64,000 nucleotides of DNA from the NCBI GenBank assembly GCA_032207245.1, contig CM063502.1, forward strand, positions 134,427,573 to 134,491,572. The letters are read 5' to 3'. Every line of letters begins with the position of its first letter. Positions within the stretch are counted from its first letter, which is position 1. This stretch comes from Pardosa pseudoannulata (taxonomy: Eukaryota; Arthropoda; Arachnida; Araneae; Lycosidae). Of this stretch, positions 45,569 through 53,833 are shown in pieces. The translations under genes were made by a program, and so were the position numbers. The notes below the pieces were generated by a model, which was not told the DNA's origin, searched no databases, and saw only the letters and a list, made by a program, of their open reading frames with translations.

Positions 45569-46841
45569 ATGATTTCATCTACATCTTATGCTACAAAACA
45601 GGTAAGTGTCTATTCTAGCTATTTAATTTATTTTAATTTTTTTACTTAACAATTACTCCACTCAAGTGTTAGTTTCAAAGTCCTATTTAAATTTAGTACT
45701 TTTTAAATTTAAGTTGAGTATTTTCTAAAAAATTTTGTAATAATCAATTTATTTCTAAAATATTTTAAATTGTTCACCTTTCTTGTTTAATGTTTTCCAT
45801 TTATTTTTCACATGTGACTTATACATTTTTATCTTTTTTTATTTTTAGTTTTCGGCGGAATTGGCAACTAAGAAACGTAAGACGGAAGATGTCAATGTAG
45901 AGCCTAGGATGAGAAAAAAAGCTGCTACGGCAAGAACTGCAGACACTGAAATGGCGGTTGCTGCTGATTCCTGCTCGATGTTCAAGCGTGGTTGTGCTCC
46001 TCCTAACGTCATTTCTTTGGGTGGCGATTGCTTCGTCACATATTCCTTGTTTATGGGACAGACAAGGATTCATATAAGGAAATATGTCTGTCTCGAAGGT
46101 TATTTTCGTCCTACAAGAGAAGGAGTATGTGTAAACCCAGGAGTTTGGCTATCATTTTGTGAGCGGGCAAACGAAATAGCTGAAAATCCTAAGGTATCTC
46201 CAGTTATCGTCGAAAATGACCTTTGTGTCTCAAGACAAAACATAGACGATGAAGTTGTTTTTGCCTTCCAGCGTATATACCAGAGAAAAAACTTGAGCTA
46301 TGTATTCCTACCTCAGTTTGTAAAGATAAATCAAGATCAGTTTAAGACTCTTCGCATGCATATACCCGATATTATTAATGAGGTCAAAAACGGTCTCATT
46401 AGATACGATTTATTCGATGCCATACAAAAAGAACTTAGTGCTATCAAGCAGGATACACAGTATAATGAATATGAAAACTTTGTTGGACATAGAGAGTTAC
46501 AAAATTCATTGGGTATGTGTTTACTAAAAGCTTTATCTCCAAAAATGGATGAATTTTTGGACTATTCAGACTTTTATGATTACGATGCTACCCATGTTAT
46601 GCACGATTGCATGAATGGTCGTGTAATTAAATTTGATACGTATTTTGAACGTGCACTGTGTAATATCGATATGCTTGCTGTTGCTAAAGATTTTGTTAAA
46701 AAGTATATAAGGCATGACATTGATACAGTGTTCGCGGAATTTTTTGATGTTGTAGACATAAAAGACATGATTGTATTCATTCAAAGTAAGTATGCTGGTG
46801 ATAAAGACTGTGATTTTACTGACCTGAGGATTACTGAATAA
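45569..46841 (+). CDS. PC4/p15-like ssDNA-binding domain protein, spliced, 341 aa
   Basis: Two exons: 45569-45601 (ATG, 11 codons, ending CAG|GTAAGTG) and 45849-46841, after a 247-bp intron ending TTTATTTTTAG. The join keeps the frame and gives an ordinary ATG start. Reading only the long exon would force a TTG start. A basic KKRK cluster near residues 19-22 could be a nuclear signal. Residues about 70-120 (GQTRIHIRKY, then YFRPTREGVCVNPGVW) resemble the PC4/p15 coactivator fold, with its I-x-IR-x-Y...PxxxGxxLxPxxW pattern. That fold binds single-stranded DNA. The remaining ~220 residues are acidic and unrecognised. A replication or transcription accessory role is inference. The AATAAA at 46840-46845 overlaps the stop codon. 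Confidence 0.75.
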
Positions 46842-46980
46842 TAAAATTTATTGTTTTGTCTATATTTGTTTTGTATGTTTCTATGTTTTGCTATTTTATT
46901 TATTTATTTTTTTAATTTATGATGATTGCATATATTGCACTTTTTCTTTTTAATGAAATAGTTATTGGTTGGGTATTAAG

Positions 46981-46988
46981 TATAAATA
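46981..46988 (+). promoter_or_regulatory. TATA box of the integrase gene
   Basis: TATAAATA lies 80 bp before the integrase ATG in the short spacer after the PC4-like gene. Between it and the ATG is a pyrimidine tract ending in TAG (47052-47065) that could be a splice acceptor for a leader intron. Confidence 0.5.
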
Positions 46989-47067
46989 TCTGTTAGCTTA
47001 AGTGAATTTTATTATTAGTGAATATTCTGTAGTATCTGGACGTGTATATTTTTCTCTCTCTCTAGCA

Positions 47068-48120
47068 ATGAAAAAACTTTTATCTAGAACGTATAGGAAT
47101 CCTGAACATCCAGCTAGTTTTGGGGGTATCAATGCTTTGCATAGGGTTTTAAAAGGGAAAGTAAAAGTAAGAAACATTAAGAAATGGTTACAAACGAAAG
47201 ATTCTTATACTTTACATAAACCTTTGAGAAAAAAATTTCCTAGAAATAGAGTAATTGTTGGTGGTTTAGATGAACAATTTCAGGCAGACTTGGTGGATAT
47301 GCAGTCTCTAGCTTCTCACAATGATGGGTATAAGTACTTATTGACATGTATTGATATCTTATCAAAGTACGCGTGGGCCGTACCTTTGAAGGATAAAAAG
47401 TCTAATACGATAGTTTCAGCTTTTGAAAAAATATTTAAGAAACGAATACCTGAAAATTTACAAACGGATGCAGGAAAAGAATTTACGAATAAAATTTTTC
47501 AGTCTTTTTTAAAAAAGAATAATGTTTATTTTTTCACGACTCATAATGATACCAAAGCATCGGTAGTAGAACGTTTTAATCGCACACTGAAAACAAAAAT
47601 GTGGAAATATTTTACTGAAATGAATACCAAGCGCTATATTGACGTAATAGATAAATTCTTGCATAGTTATAATCATACTTGGCATCGAAGCATTCGAAGG
47701 GAACCAGCTTCTGTTAATGTAGAAAATCAACAGGATGTTTGGAATACTTTGTACGGACAGACTATGCCATTGAAATTAGTTAACCAGTCGAAATTAAAAA
47801 TAGGAGATACAGTGCGAATTAGTAAAGAAAAGTTGCGCTTTGAAAAAGGGTACGAGCAAAACTGGACGCGAGAAATATTTACTGTGGATAAGATTTTACA
47901 AAGACATCCGGTAGTTTATAAGTTAAAGGATTTAGCAGGAGAAGGGATTAAAGGTACGTTTTATGAGCAGGAACTGCAAAAAGTAGCCGATTCGGGATAT
48001 TATCCTGTAGAGAAAGTATTGAAAACGAGAAAAATTTCCGGAAAAACGGAATACTTTGTGAAATTTCAGGGGTATCCAGACAAATTTAATAGGTGGGTGC
48101 AGGATATAAAAAGGATATAA
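47068..48120 (+). CDS. Polinton integrase (retroviral-type DDE) with chromodomain, 350 aa
   Basis: Catalyses insertion of the element into chromosomal DNA. The rve core is intact: first Asp in FQADLVDMQ (residue 74), second in QTDAGKEF (134), Glu in KASVVERFNRTLK (168), with 33 residues between the last two. The C-terminus (about 308-350) is a short chromodomain (YYPVEKVLKTRKISGK, then YFVKFQGYP and NRW), which in integrases targets chromatin. The start was set at the ATG at 47068. The frame is open further upstream only through a GTG. The C-terminus ends right after the chromodomain helix. No frameshift or missing catalytic residue. Confidence 0.95.
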   Translation: MKKLLSRTYRNPEHPASFGGINALHRVLKGKVKVRNIKKWLQTKDSYTLHKPLRKKFPRNRVIVGGLDEQFQADLVDMQSLASHNDGYKYLLTCIDILSKYAWAVPLKDKKSNTIVSAFEKIFKKRIPENLQTDAGKEFTNKIFQSFLKKNNVYFFTTHNDTKASVVERFNRTLKTKMWKYFTEMNTKRYIDVIDKFLHSYNHTWHRSIRREPASVNVENQQDVWNTLYGQTMPLKLVNQSKLKIGDTVRISKEKLRFEKGYEQNWTREIFTVDKILQRHPVVYKLKDLAGEGIKGTFYEQELQKVADSGYYPVEKVLKTRKISGKTEYFVKFQGYPDKFNRWVQDIKRI

Positions 48121-48123
48121 AAT
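48116..48123 (+). promoter_or_regulatory. TATA-like box over the integrase stop codon
   Basis: TATAAAAT overlaps the TAA of the integrase gene and lies 25-32 bp before the expected start of the minor capsid frame. Confidence 0.5.
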
Positions 48124-48147
48124 CTACATCATATATCAGTTGCCAAG

Positions 48148-48872
48148 ATATCGTTTTACGTGACACTCATCAGTGACAGCTCTAAACATTTTTCCCCCAG
48201 AATAAAATATCCCATTTTACTACTCAGTTACCTTCACCCATTGATATAAATCAGGGACAATGGGAAGTGAGTTTAGTGGATATTATTTATCCCCATACTT
48301 GGTATAATATCCAGAAAGAAAATAATTTGTTTGGTTTTCAGTTTGATAATGATATTTTGCAGGGTCGACGCATTCCCGTTGGTTGCTATGAAACTGTCCC
48401 CGATTTATTAAAAGCAATGACTTTATCCTCTCATAAAAACAAAATTGAGTTTTCCTATCACCCCGTAGTGAAAAGAGTCACCATTAAGACGAAAGAGAAT
48501 TGTAAAGTCGTTCTTCACGAAGGAATTTCTGAACTTTTAGGTTTCTATCCCGGAGAATACAAGGGAACTGTACAAAGTCCATTCGTCGCAGATCCTAACG
48601 CTTCTTTTCCTGTACTCTATGTATATTGTGATCTCGTGGAGCCGCAAATTGTGGGAGATGTCCAAGCACCCCTCCTCAAAATAGTGAAAGTAGAAGGAAA
48701 AGATGGTGAAATGGTACATGCTCATTACACGAGGCCCCATTACTTACCTGTTATACGGCAGCATTTCCAAACCATACAAATTGATATTCGATTGCACTCG
48801 GGAGAATTTGTACCTTTCGAAAGAGGCAAAGTATACCTAGTGCTTCATTTTCGCTTGAGACAAATTGTATAA
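48148..48872 (+). CDS. Polinton minor capsid (penton-like) protein, 5' end broken
   Basis: The long frame is open from 48186 to the stop at 48870-48872. It includes LPSPIDI, GQWEVSLVDIIYPHTWYN, IPVGCYETVPDLLKAM and, at the end, FERGKVYLVLHFR, the signature of the Polinton minor capsid protein (single jelly-roll penton). No ATG opens this frame near its start. The family-typical N-terminal segment SFYVTL lies just upstream in another frame (48151 on). It is preceded by ATA where the family has ATG, and is separated by a one-base shortfall in the run TTTTTCCCCC (48189-48198). So there are two lesions, or one lesion plus a base-calling error. A PolyPy-CAG at 48191-48200 could also be read as a splice acceptor, but no donor was found. 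Confidence 0.8.
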
Positions 48873-48875
48873 ATA
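48868..48875 (+). promoter_or_regulatory. TATA box over the minor capsid stop codon
   Basis: TATAAATA overlaps the TAA at 48870-48872 and lies 48-55 bp before the next gene's ATG (48923). Confidence 0.55.
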
Positions 48876-48922
48876 ATCGAGTCGCAGAGTTTTTTAATTC
48901 ATTTGTGAAACAAACGTGAACC

Positions 48923-49343
48923 ATGCTTGTTCCTTACACTTGCTGTACGAAATCGTTTGAGGATTATTATGTGGGGCAGACCGGAAATGGCTTGCCCTAC
49001 TATCAAGGTATTTCATTACAAAAAGGATACGGAATTGGTGGTTTTTTTTGCAAAACTTTTCCGTAGCGCTTTGCCTTTTTTAAAAAGTGGTGCTAAAGCA
49101 GTAGGGAAAGAAGCTTTAAAAACTGGAACACTGATAGCTAATGATGTGTTATCAGGGGAAAATTTAAAATCTTCATTAAAAACTAGATCTAAAGAAGCAG
49201 GGAAATTATTGGCAAGAAAAGCCTTAAAGAAAGCGGACGAGATGATAGGTCACGGAAGGTTTAAAAGGAAGCACAAAACCTCTAAATACGTCATTCGTTC
49301 AAAGATACGGAAGGTGCAAGGACGTGATATTTTCGATTCTTAA
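48923..49343 (+). CDS. Polinton basic core-like protein, frameshifted in a T8 run
   Basis: An ATG at 48923 opens 47 codons, including EDYYVGQTGNGLPYYQG and LQKGYGIGGFF, then stops at 49064. The remainder (LPFLKSGAKAVGKEALKTG, then a Lys/Arg-rich tail, ending GRDIFDS) continues in the next frame to the stop at 49341-49343. The switch falls at the T8 run 49042-49049, where one T too many would explain it. The family is a small basic protein found beside the capsid genes in animal Polintons: glycine-rich start, then a hydrophobic segment followed by a KEA-rich helix. It is likely a DNA-condensing or minor virion protein, comparable in position to adenovirus core proteins, but the role is inferred. 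The break may be real, a base-calling error, or a slippery site. Confidence 0.75.
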
Positions 49344-49345
49344 TC

Positions 49346-50644
49346 ATGGCTTTCCTGTTAAAAGATTCTCCAGAATGTGCAAAATCAGAACTCAATCTCT
49401 TTACTTTACCTCCCACGCAAACCGTCATCGAAAAAGGCCAGTGGACTGAATTTCATCCAGTGGCTAATTTATCCGATGGCAGCCCTGTAGAATTTAATAT
49501 TTCTGGAAGCGGAGAAGATTATCTCGATTTGTCTCAGACACAGTTGTATGTGAAAGTGAAAATAGTGAAAGGAAATGGAACGCCTTTGGTAAAAGAGGAT
49601 AAAGTGGGACCCGTGAATTTATTTTTACATTCCCTATTCTCGCAAGTAGATGTCAGCTTGAACGAGAGACTCGTGTCTTCCAGCAATAATACTTATCCTT
49701 ATCGAGCCATGATCGAAACATTACTCAATCATGGATTTGATACTAAAACATCTCAGCTTTCGTCGGAATTGTTTTTTAAAGATACAGCGGGACGACTGAA
49801 TGTCTATGATACAAAAGACCCCAATCCTAACGAAGGTTTCAATAAAAGAGCAGAAATGTTTCAATTGAGTGCTTTGGTAGATATGGTGGGGCGTTTGCAT
49901 ATTGATTTATTTCACCAAGATCGACTTTTACTGAATATGGTGGATATGAAAATTAAGCTGATTCGAAGTAAACCCGAATTTTGTTTATTGGGAGATGGAA
50001 ACTTTAAAGTTATGCTAGAACATGTATCTCTATTCGTTAGGAAAGTCAAAGTCAGTCCAGGGGTCGTTCTTGGACATGCTAAAAGCTTGGAAAAAACAAC
50101 AGCCAAATATCCAATCAACAGAGTAATTTGCAAAGTGTATTCTGTTCCTCAAGGCAATATGAGTTTTGTTCAAGATAATATTTTTACAGGCCAAATGCCC
50201 AAAAGATTGGTTATTGCATGTATTGATAATGATGCATTCAATGGAAATTATAAAAAGTCTCCTTTTGAGTTTAAGCACTATCATATTAATTTCATGGGAG
50301 TTTACTTGGACGGACAACCCATGCCCCATAATCCGTTGCAACCTGATTTTGATAAAAATAATTTTATTCGAGCTTACCAGAATTTATTCATGACCGCAGA
50401 AGACCGAGGACTTTATCTTTCCCGCTCCGAATTTCCAAATGGTTATTGTCTGTTTCATTTTGACCTGTCTCCTGATTTATGTGACGGATCTCATCTGAAT
50501 CTAGTACGCCACAGCAATTTAAGACTGGAACTCAAGTTTAGCGTTCCGTTAGTACAGACCATTTCCTTACTAGTGTATGCTGAATTTGAAAATCTGATCG
50601 AAATTAACAAAGCTCGAAATATATTGTATGATTTTGGAAACTGA
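49346..50644 (+). CDS. Polinton major capsid protein, 432 aa
   Basis: A 432-residue intact frame with the standard ATG two bases after the previous stop. Matches the conserved Polinton major capsid (the F54H12.2-like family of animal databases): FTLPPTQTVIEKGQWTEFHP near the start, VGPVNLFLHSLFSQVDVSLN, YPYRAMIETLLNHG, then PHNPLQPDF and SPDLCDGSHLNLVR near the end. The family is predicted to adopt a double jelly-roll fold and to form the icosahedral shell. No break seen. The stop TGA shares its last base with the start of the protease gene (TGATG). Confidence 0.92.
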   Translation: MAFLLKDSPECAKSELNLFTLPPTQTVIEKGQWTEFHPVANLSDGSPVEFNISGSGEDYLDLSQTQLYVKVKIVKGNGTPLVKEDKVGPVNLFLHSLFSQVDVSLNERLVSSSNNTYPYRAMIETLLNHGFDTKTSQLSSELFFKDTAGRLNVYDTKDPNPNEGFNKRAEMFQLSALVDMVGRLHIDLFHQDRLLLNMVDMKIKLIRSKPEFCLLGDGNFKVMLEHVSLFVRKVKVSPGVVLGHAKSLEKTTAKYPINRVICKVYSVPQGNMSFVQDNIFTGQMPKRLVIACIDNDAFNGNYKKSPFEFKHYHINFMGVYLDGQPMPHNPLQPDFDKNNFIRAYQNLFMTAEDRGLYLSRSEFPNGYCLFHFDLSPDLCDGSHLNLVRHSNLRLELKFSVPLVQTISLLVYAEFENLIEINKARNILYDFGN

Positions 50645-51111
50645 TGAATTCTACAGTCATTCATAAACTACTGTCCCGCGACCCCTGTACTGCAAAATAC
50701 TTTGCAGGTGTATATCCATCTGATAAAATACCCAAAGTTTATAATCATCCTGCAGCAATTGTGATTAATACGGATAAACATGATGAACCCGGAAGTCACT
50801 GGTTAGCCATCTTTATTGAAGACACTGAAACTCTAGAATTTTTTGATTCCTATGGATTACCCCCCACAGCTTACGGAAAGAATATTACAAGATTCGTGAA
50901 GAACTATCCAAATGTGTCATGGAATAAACTCTGTTTTCAAAGTCCAACTTCTAATGTATGTGGGCCTTATTGTATTTATTTTCTTGTAAAACGAAGTCAA
51001 GGTTATTGTATGAATTATATTTTGTATCACCTAAATGGTCAAAGAAATGATTTTCGCATGTATCAGTTTGTAAAGAAAAAATATGGTGTACACATGATTT
51101 TCAAACAATAA
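50644..51111 (+). CDS. adenain-like (Ulp1-type) maturation cysteine protease, 155 aa
   Basis: Cleaves capsid and core precursors in adenovirus and, by homology, in Polintons. The catalytic residues are all visible: His52 in GSHWLAIF, Asp68 in FFDSYG, Gln99 in CFQSPTSNVCGPYC and Cys106 within the same motif. The length of about 155 residues is slightly short of adenain (~200) but usual for Polintons. The ATG overlaps the end of the capsid gene by one base. The AATAAA at 51107-51112 overlaps the stop codon, closing the plus-strand block. Confidence 0.93.
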   Translation: MNSTVIHKLLSRDPCTAKYFAGVYPSDKIPKVYNHPAAIVINTDKHDEPGSHWLAIFIEDTETLEFFDSYGLPPTAYGKNITRFVKNYPNVSWNKLCFQSPTSNVCGPYCIYFLVKRSQGYCMNYILYHLNGQRNDFRMYQFVKKKYGVHMIFKQ

Positions 51112-51265
51112 AAATTTTTTTTAACAAAAAACTGTATTTGTCAATATCTTTTAAAAAATAGAAGTAATAATCTTAATTTATATCAAGAAAATAAAAAACA
51201 ATATCAAAAATAAAATTACAAAATCATAAAGGAAGACATGAGAAACAGAGTACAAAAAATTTTTA
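51112..51265. terminator. convergent 3' region with opposed poly(A) signals
   Basis: The plus-strand AATAAA (51107-51112) and minus-strand AATAAA (reverse complement TTTATT, 51262-51267) both overlap the stop codons of the last gene in each block, only ~150 bp apart. Confidence 0.65.
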
Positions 51266-51856
51266 TTAAAGCTTTAACCACACAGGATTTTCCTTTTTAC
51301 CATTCGTTGGTTTAGCATACAAAGTTTTTCTTGGTTTTACAGATTTTCTGGTTTGTACAGATTTTAAATATTTATTTTTTACAAATTCAGGAGGAAATTC
51401 TATTTCGTGAAGTACATTTTTAAATTCATCATATCCTAACGGATATTTCTGTTGGTTCCTTAGTAAAAAATGAACCAAATTTATAATATTGGTTTTAGGA
51501 ATAACTGTCTCTTTCACAATTAATTCTTTCGTAGGAGTCCAGGAAATCACTTGTTTATGGTGTTGCAAAAACTCCAACATCTTCTTTGCTTGATTTTTAT
51601 ATTTCACAGGAGCCGATGAAACTATTTCTTGTTCTACATTTATTTCGGGCTGAACGTTCGTAGATTCCGGAGATTTAAGCGTAGGAAAAGTCACAAATTT
51701 TTGAAGAACTTGTAAATACCTCTTGGCTTTCTCATCCTTAGCTAACTTTTCTTTTAGGATGACTTGCAGTTGTTTATCCAAATCAGATAAATGTTCTTCC
51801 TCGAACTGTTGTTCTCGGTCTGCAGGCACAAGTAGAAGTTTACGAGCGAACTCCAT
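51266..51856 (-). CDS. conserved Polinton protein of unknown role, 196 aa
   Basis: Starts MEFARKLLLVPADREQQFEE, a beginning common to a family of Polinton proteins whose role I do not know. A charged coiled-coil-like stretch follows (residues 15-55), then a Pro/Glu linker. Next is a folded block (KMLEFLQHH...NIINLVHFLLRNQ...YPLGYDEFKNVL), then a basic tail rich in Lys and Arg. No catalytic motif. The ATG at 51856 lies 17 bases inside the end of the preceding gene. It could be a scaffolding or DNA-packaging partner; this is a guess from position and charge. Confidence 0.7.
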   Translation of the reverse strand: MEFARKLLLVPADREQQFEEEHLSDLDKQLQVILKEKLAKDEKAKRYLQVLQKFVTFPTLKSPESTNVQPEINVEQEIVSSAPVKYKNQAKKMLEFLQHHKQVISWTPTKELIVKETVIPKTNIINLVHFLLRNQQKYPLGYDEFKNVLHEIEFPPEFVKNKYLKSVQTRKSVKPRKTLYAKPTNGKKENPVWLKL

Positions 51857-52166
51857 TTATTAAAGTACTGAGTACAGAAACAGCAGCAGGAATTAGTATC
51901 GATAAAAATCCGTCTCCTTTTTGTACGAGAAGTCTACGCTTCTTGAATAACGGAACTTTTTTGTCACCTAATCGACGCAATGTCCTTTTATACGGAGAAA
52001 GCTGATGCTTCTGACGCTTGCTTAGGGGGACGTGTCCTTTTAATACATTAAGGGCACATTCACAAACTCTTTTGATCAAACTGTTAGGACATTTACGGAG
52101 TAAAGCACCTTTCTGTTTACATTTACTCAATATCTTGAGATGTTCGACGTCCGCGTGAGAAGACAT
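51840..52166 (-). CDS. small basic Polinton protein with hydrophobic C-terminus, 108 aa
   Basis: Residues 1-80 are rich in Lys, Arg and Cys (LIKRVCECALNVLKGHV, LSKRQKHQLSPYKRTLRRLG). The C-terminal ~25 residues are hydrophobic (FLSILIPAAVSVLSTLI). A similar small basic protein with a LVQKG...hydrophobic tail is common in animal Polintons. It may be a membrane-active or DNA-condensing virion protein like adenovirus pX or pVI, but that is inference. The start ATG is at 52166. A TATAAAAG (minus strand, 52203-52210) lies 37-44 bases upstream, inside the end of the previous gene. Confidence 0.7.
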   Translation of the reverse strand: MSSHADVEHLKILSKCKQKGALLRKCPNSLIKRVCECALNVLKGHVPLSKRQKHQLSPYKRTLRRLGDKKVPLFKKRRLLVQKGDGFLSILIPAAVSVLSTLINGVRS

Positions 52167-52188
52167 TCTGGGTACAAATGAACCTTAT

Positions 52189-52668
52189 TCAAGAAAGTTT
52201 GTCTTTTATAAAGGAAGCGTAAGCCGCCGCTTTTGTTAGGGCACAGTGAGGAAAATTTGATGAATGATCAGGGCACGATACTCTAAAATTTATTTCTAAG
52301 TTTTTTACTTTAGGGCAACCGAAATTATTTAAATCCAATATATTATTACATGTGAACTTCTTTAAAAACATTGTTTTCTCTAAACCTTTTATGTAAATAT
52401 TTGCATAAGAAGCAAATAACATCTTGAGAATGGGACGCAACGCCGAGTAAGGTAGTTCTCCGCTTTCCCAACTTAATCCATGACAGTTTCGCGTCAACCA
52501 TGCGTATGTTTTTTTCTTTTTAGCCGATAAATGTTCCCAAGGACAGGGAGGAAGAAATGACCACCGTCCATGATAATTTCGAGATACGTCGTAAAAAGCT
52601 AATTCTTTTACGATGTAGGTATGAGGGAGTAATTGAAACCCCTCTAATTCGACGACTGCCACAGACAT
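52189..52668 (-). CDS. conserved Polinton protein, exonuclease-like fold suspected, 159 aa
   Basis: Start set at the ATG at 52668 (MSVAVVELEGFQLLPHTYIV). The frame continues upstream only through a TTG. The pattern resembles a family widespread in arthropod Polintons and mobile DNA: an early acidic strand (VELEGF, usually DVEGF), FYDVSR, TRNCHGLSWESGELPY, IYIKGLEKTMFL, DLNNFGCP, and a final C-x2-H...C-A segment (SCPDHSSNFPHCALTKAAA). The spacing of acidic residues, K-G-x-x-K and a late His recalls DEDD-type 3'-5' exonucleases. The first acidic pair is E-x-E here, and activity is unproven. It lies 31 bp downstream of the ATPase stop. Confidence 0.6.
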   Translation of the reverse strand: MSVAVVELEGFQLLPHTYIVKELAFYDVSRNYHGRWSFLPPCPWEHLSAKKKKTYAWLTRNCHGLSWESGELPYSALRPILKMLFASYANIYIKGLEKTMFLKKFTCNNILDLNNFGCPKVKNLEINFRVSCPDHSSNFPHCALTKAAAYASFIKDKLS

Positions 52669-52699
52669 GCTACACCTAAGAAGATTAGAGGGCAAATGA

Positions 52700-53311
52700 C
52701 TAACGAGGTTCGTACACGTAACATTTATCTCCTGGGAAAATACCAGTGCGCAGGCGCAAACTTTCCTCCGTTTCCGGTCTCAAATCTATGAACAAATATC
52801 CATAAGCGGGCGTCGTCGCGTCCTGGAATATTTCTTGAAGAGCTTTAGATTTCCCAGGAAACATCTGTCTAGCTAAATGCATAACTTGACTTTTATCTCT
52901 GGGATTTTTATACAAAACCAAATACTGAGAATTTAAGTGAATGGTTCGCATTTCTTTACCTTGATTGAAAAGATTTTGGACTATGAATATAACAGATAAT
53001 TTCCTATGATGGCTACCTTTCGTGAAAAGTTTACCTATACGGGAATCACCACTCACCTCACTCATTAAATCGTCTACGATAACAAGAGCATTTTGAAGAG
53101 AATTAATGTTAGAAGGCAGTCCTTCAATAAACTCCACATTTTTAAGCGTATCAAAAAGAGGTTGGTAAGCTCCGTAACAATATAAGATATGTTTAGGCAT
53201 AGGATCGAACATCTTGTACTCTATGATATTCTTTACAAACATGCTTTTACCAGAACCCGTTGGACCACTGATCATACAGGTTGAGGGATGAACAATTTTA
53301 AGGAGTGACAT
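52700..53311 (-). CDS. FtsK/HerA-type genome packaging ATPase, 203 aa
   Basis: Pumps DNA into capsids in related viruses (A32-like family). Walker A is GPTGSGKS at residues 16-23. Walker B is ALVIVDDLM with Asp80-Asp81. The arginine/sensor region is SVIFIVQNLF, followed by LVLYKNPRDKSQVMHLARQM and, near the end, YGYLFIDLRPETEE. The start was set at the ATG at 53311, since the frame upstream contains only a TTG at 53320. About 203 residues is normal for the family. Intact. First gene of the minus-strand late block. Confidence 0.93.
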   Translation of the reverse strand: MSLLKIVHPSTCMISGPTGSGKSMFVKNIIEYKMFDPMPKHILYCYGAYQPLFDTLKNVEFIEGLPSNINSLQNALVIVDDLMSEVSGDSRIGKLFTKGSHHRKLSVIFIVQNLFNQGKEMRTIHLNSQYLVLYKNPRDKSQVMHLARQMFPGKSKALQEIFQDATTPAYGYLFIDLRPETEESLRLRTGIFPGDKCYVYEPR

Positions 53312-53359
53312 ACTTAACAAATTGCTGAAAACTGAGCTTGTAAACAGTACATCTCCGAT

Positions 53360-53369
53360 ATTTATATAT
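53360..53369 (-). promoter_or_regulatory. TATA box of the ATPase gene
   Basis: On the minus strand TATATAAATA lies 49-58 bp before the ATPase ATG. Confidence 0.6.
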
Positions 53370-53594
53370 CTTTAAGAGCATCGTGAAAAAAAAAAGGTAT
53401 GCATACACTTTTAATATTTTTTTTTCACTTCATGACAAATTTCATTTACGAGAATTTTTTTTTTCATTTAAACTTATTTTATAATTGGTTGAAATTGTAA
53501 AAAAAGAAAATTTGTAATTTTTATTAAGGAAAATTAAATAAATTTTTATCACTCTCTTGATTAATGGTGTTATTTATGAAAGACAAACTCATGA

Positions 53595-53833
53595 TTTAAA
53601 GAAAAAAAATATTTATTAACATAAAATTTTTATATACATATTTTTAAAATAGATACAAATAAATAATCCTTTACATACATATGTTTTTTTTTTCTGGTCA
53701 GAACATAGGCTTCCATTAACTTAAAATCTGAAAAGAAAAAAGTATTAAGAAAAATTTCATTTTAAAACATTTTTGAAACATTTTTAAACTTTATAAATAT
53801 AAATATAAACTTATAAAAACTTACCAACCTTTT
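53595..53833 (-). other. polymerase 3' UTR with a possible UTR intron and poly(A) signal
   Basis: Eight bases after the polymerase stop a donor (TTG|GTAAGT) at 53824 could pair with an acceptor (TTCTTTTCAG) ending at 53728. That leaves a non-coding last exon from 53727 with AATAAA (minus, 53611-53616). Confidence 0.5.

Noticed and set aside
46566..46784. Minus-strand frames inside the PC4-like gene, the integrase and the capsid genes
   Set aside because: Antisense shadows of well-supported genes; they show no independent family signature.
48191..48200. Spliced upstream exon joining at TTTCCCCCAG before the minor capsid body
   Set aside because: The pyrimidine tract and AG fit an acceptor, but the family N-terminus lies directly upstream in the shifted frame, so a one-base indel explains it better. 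No donor was found.
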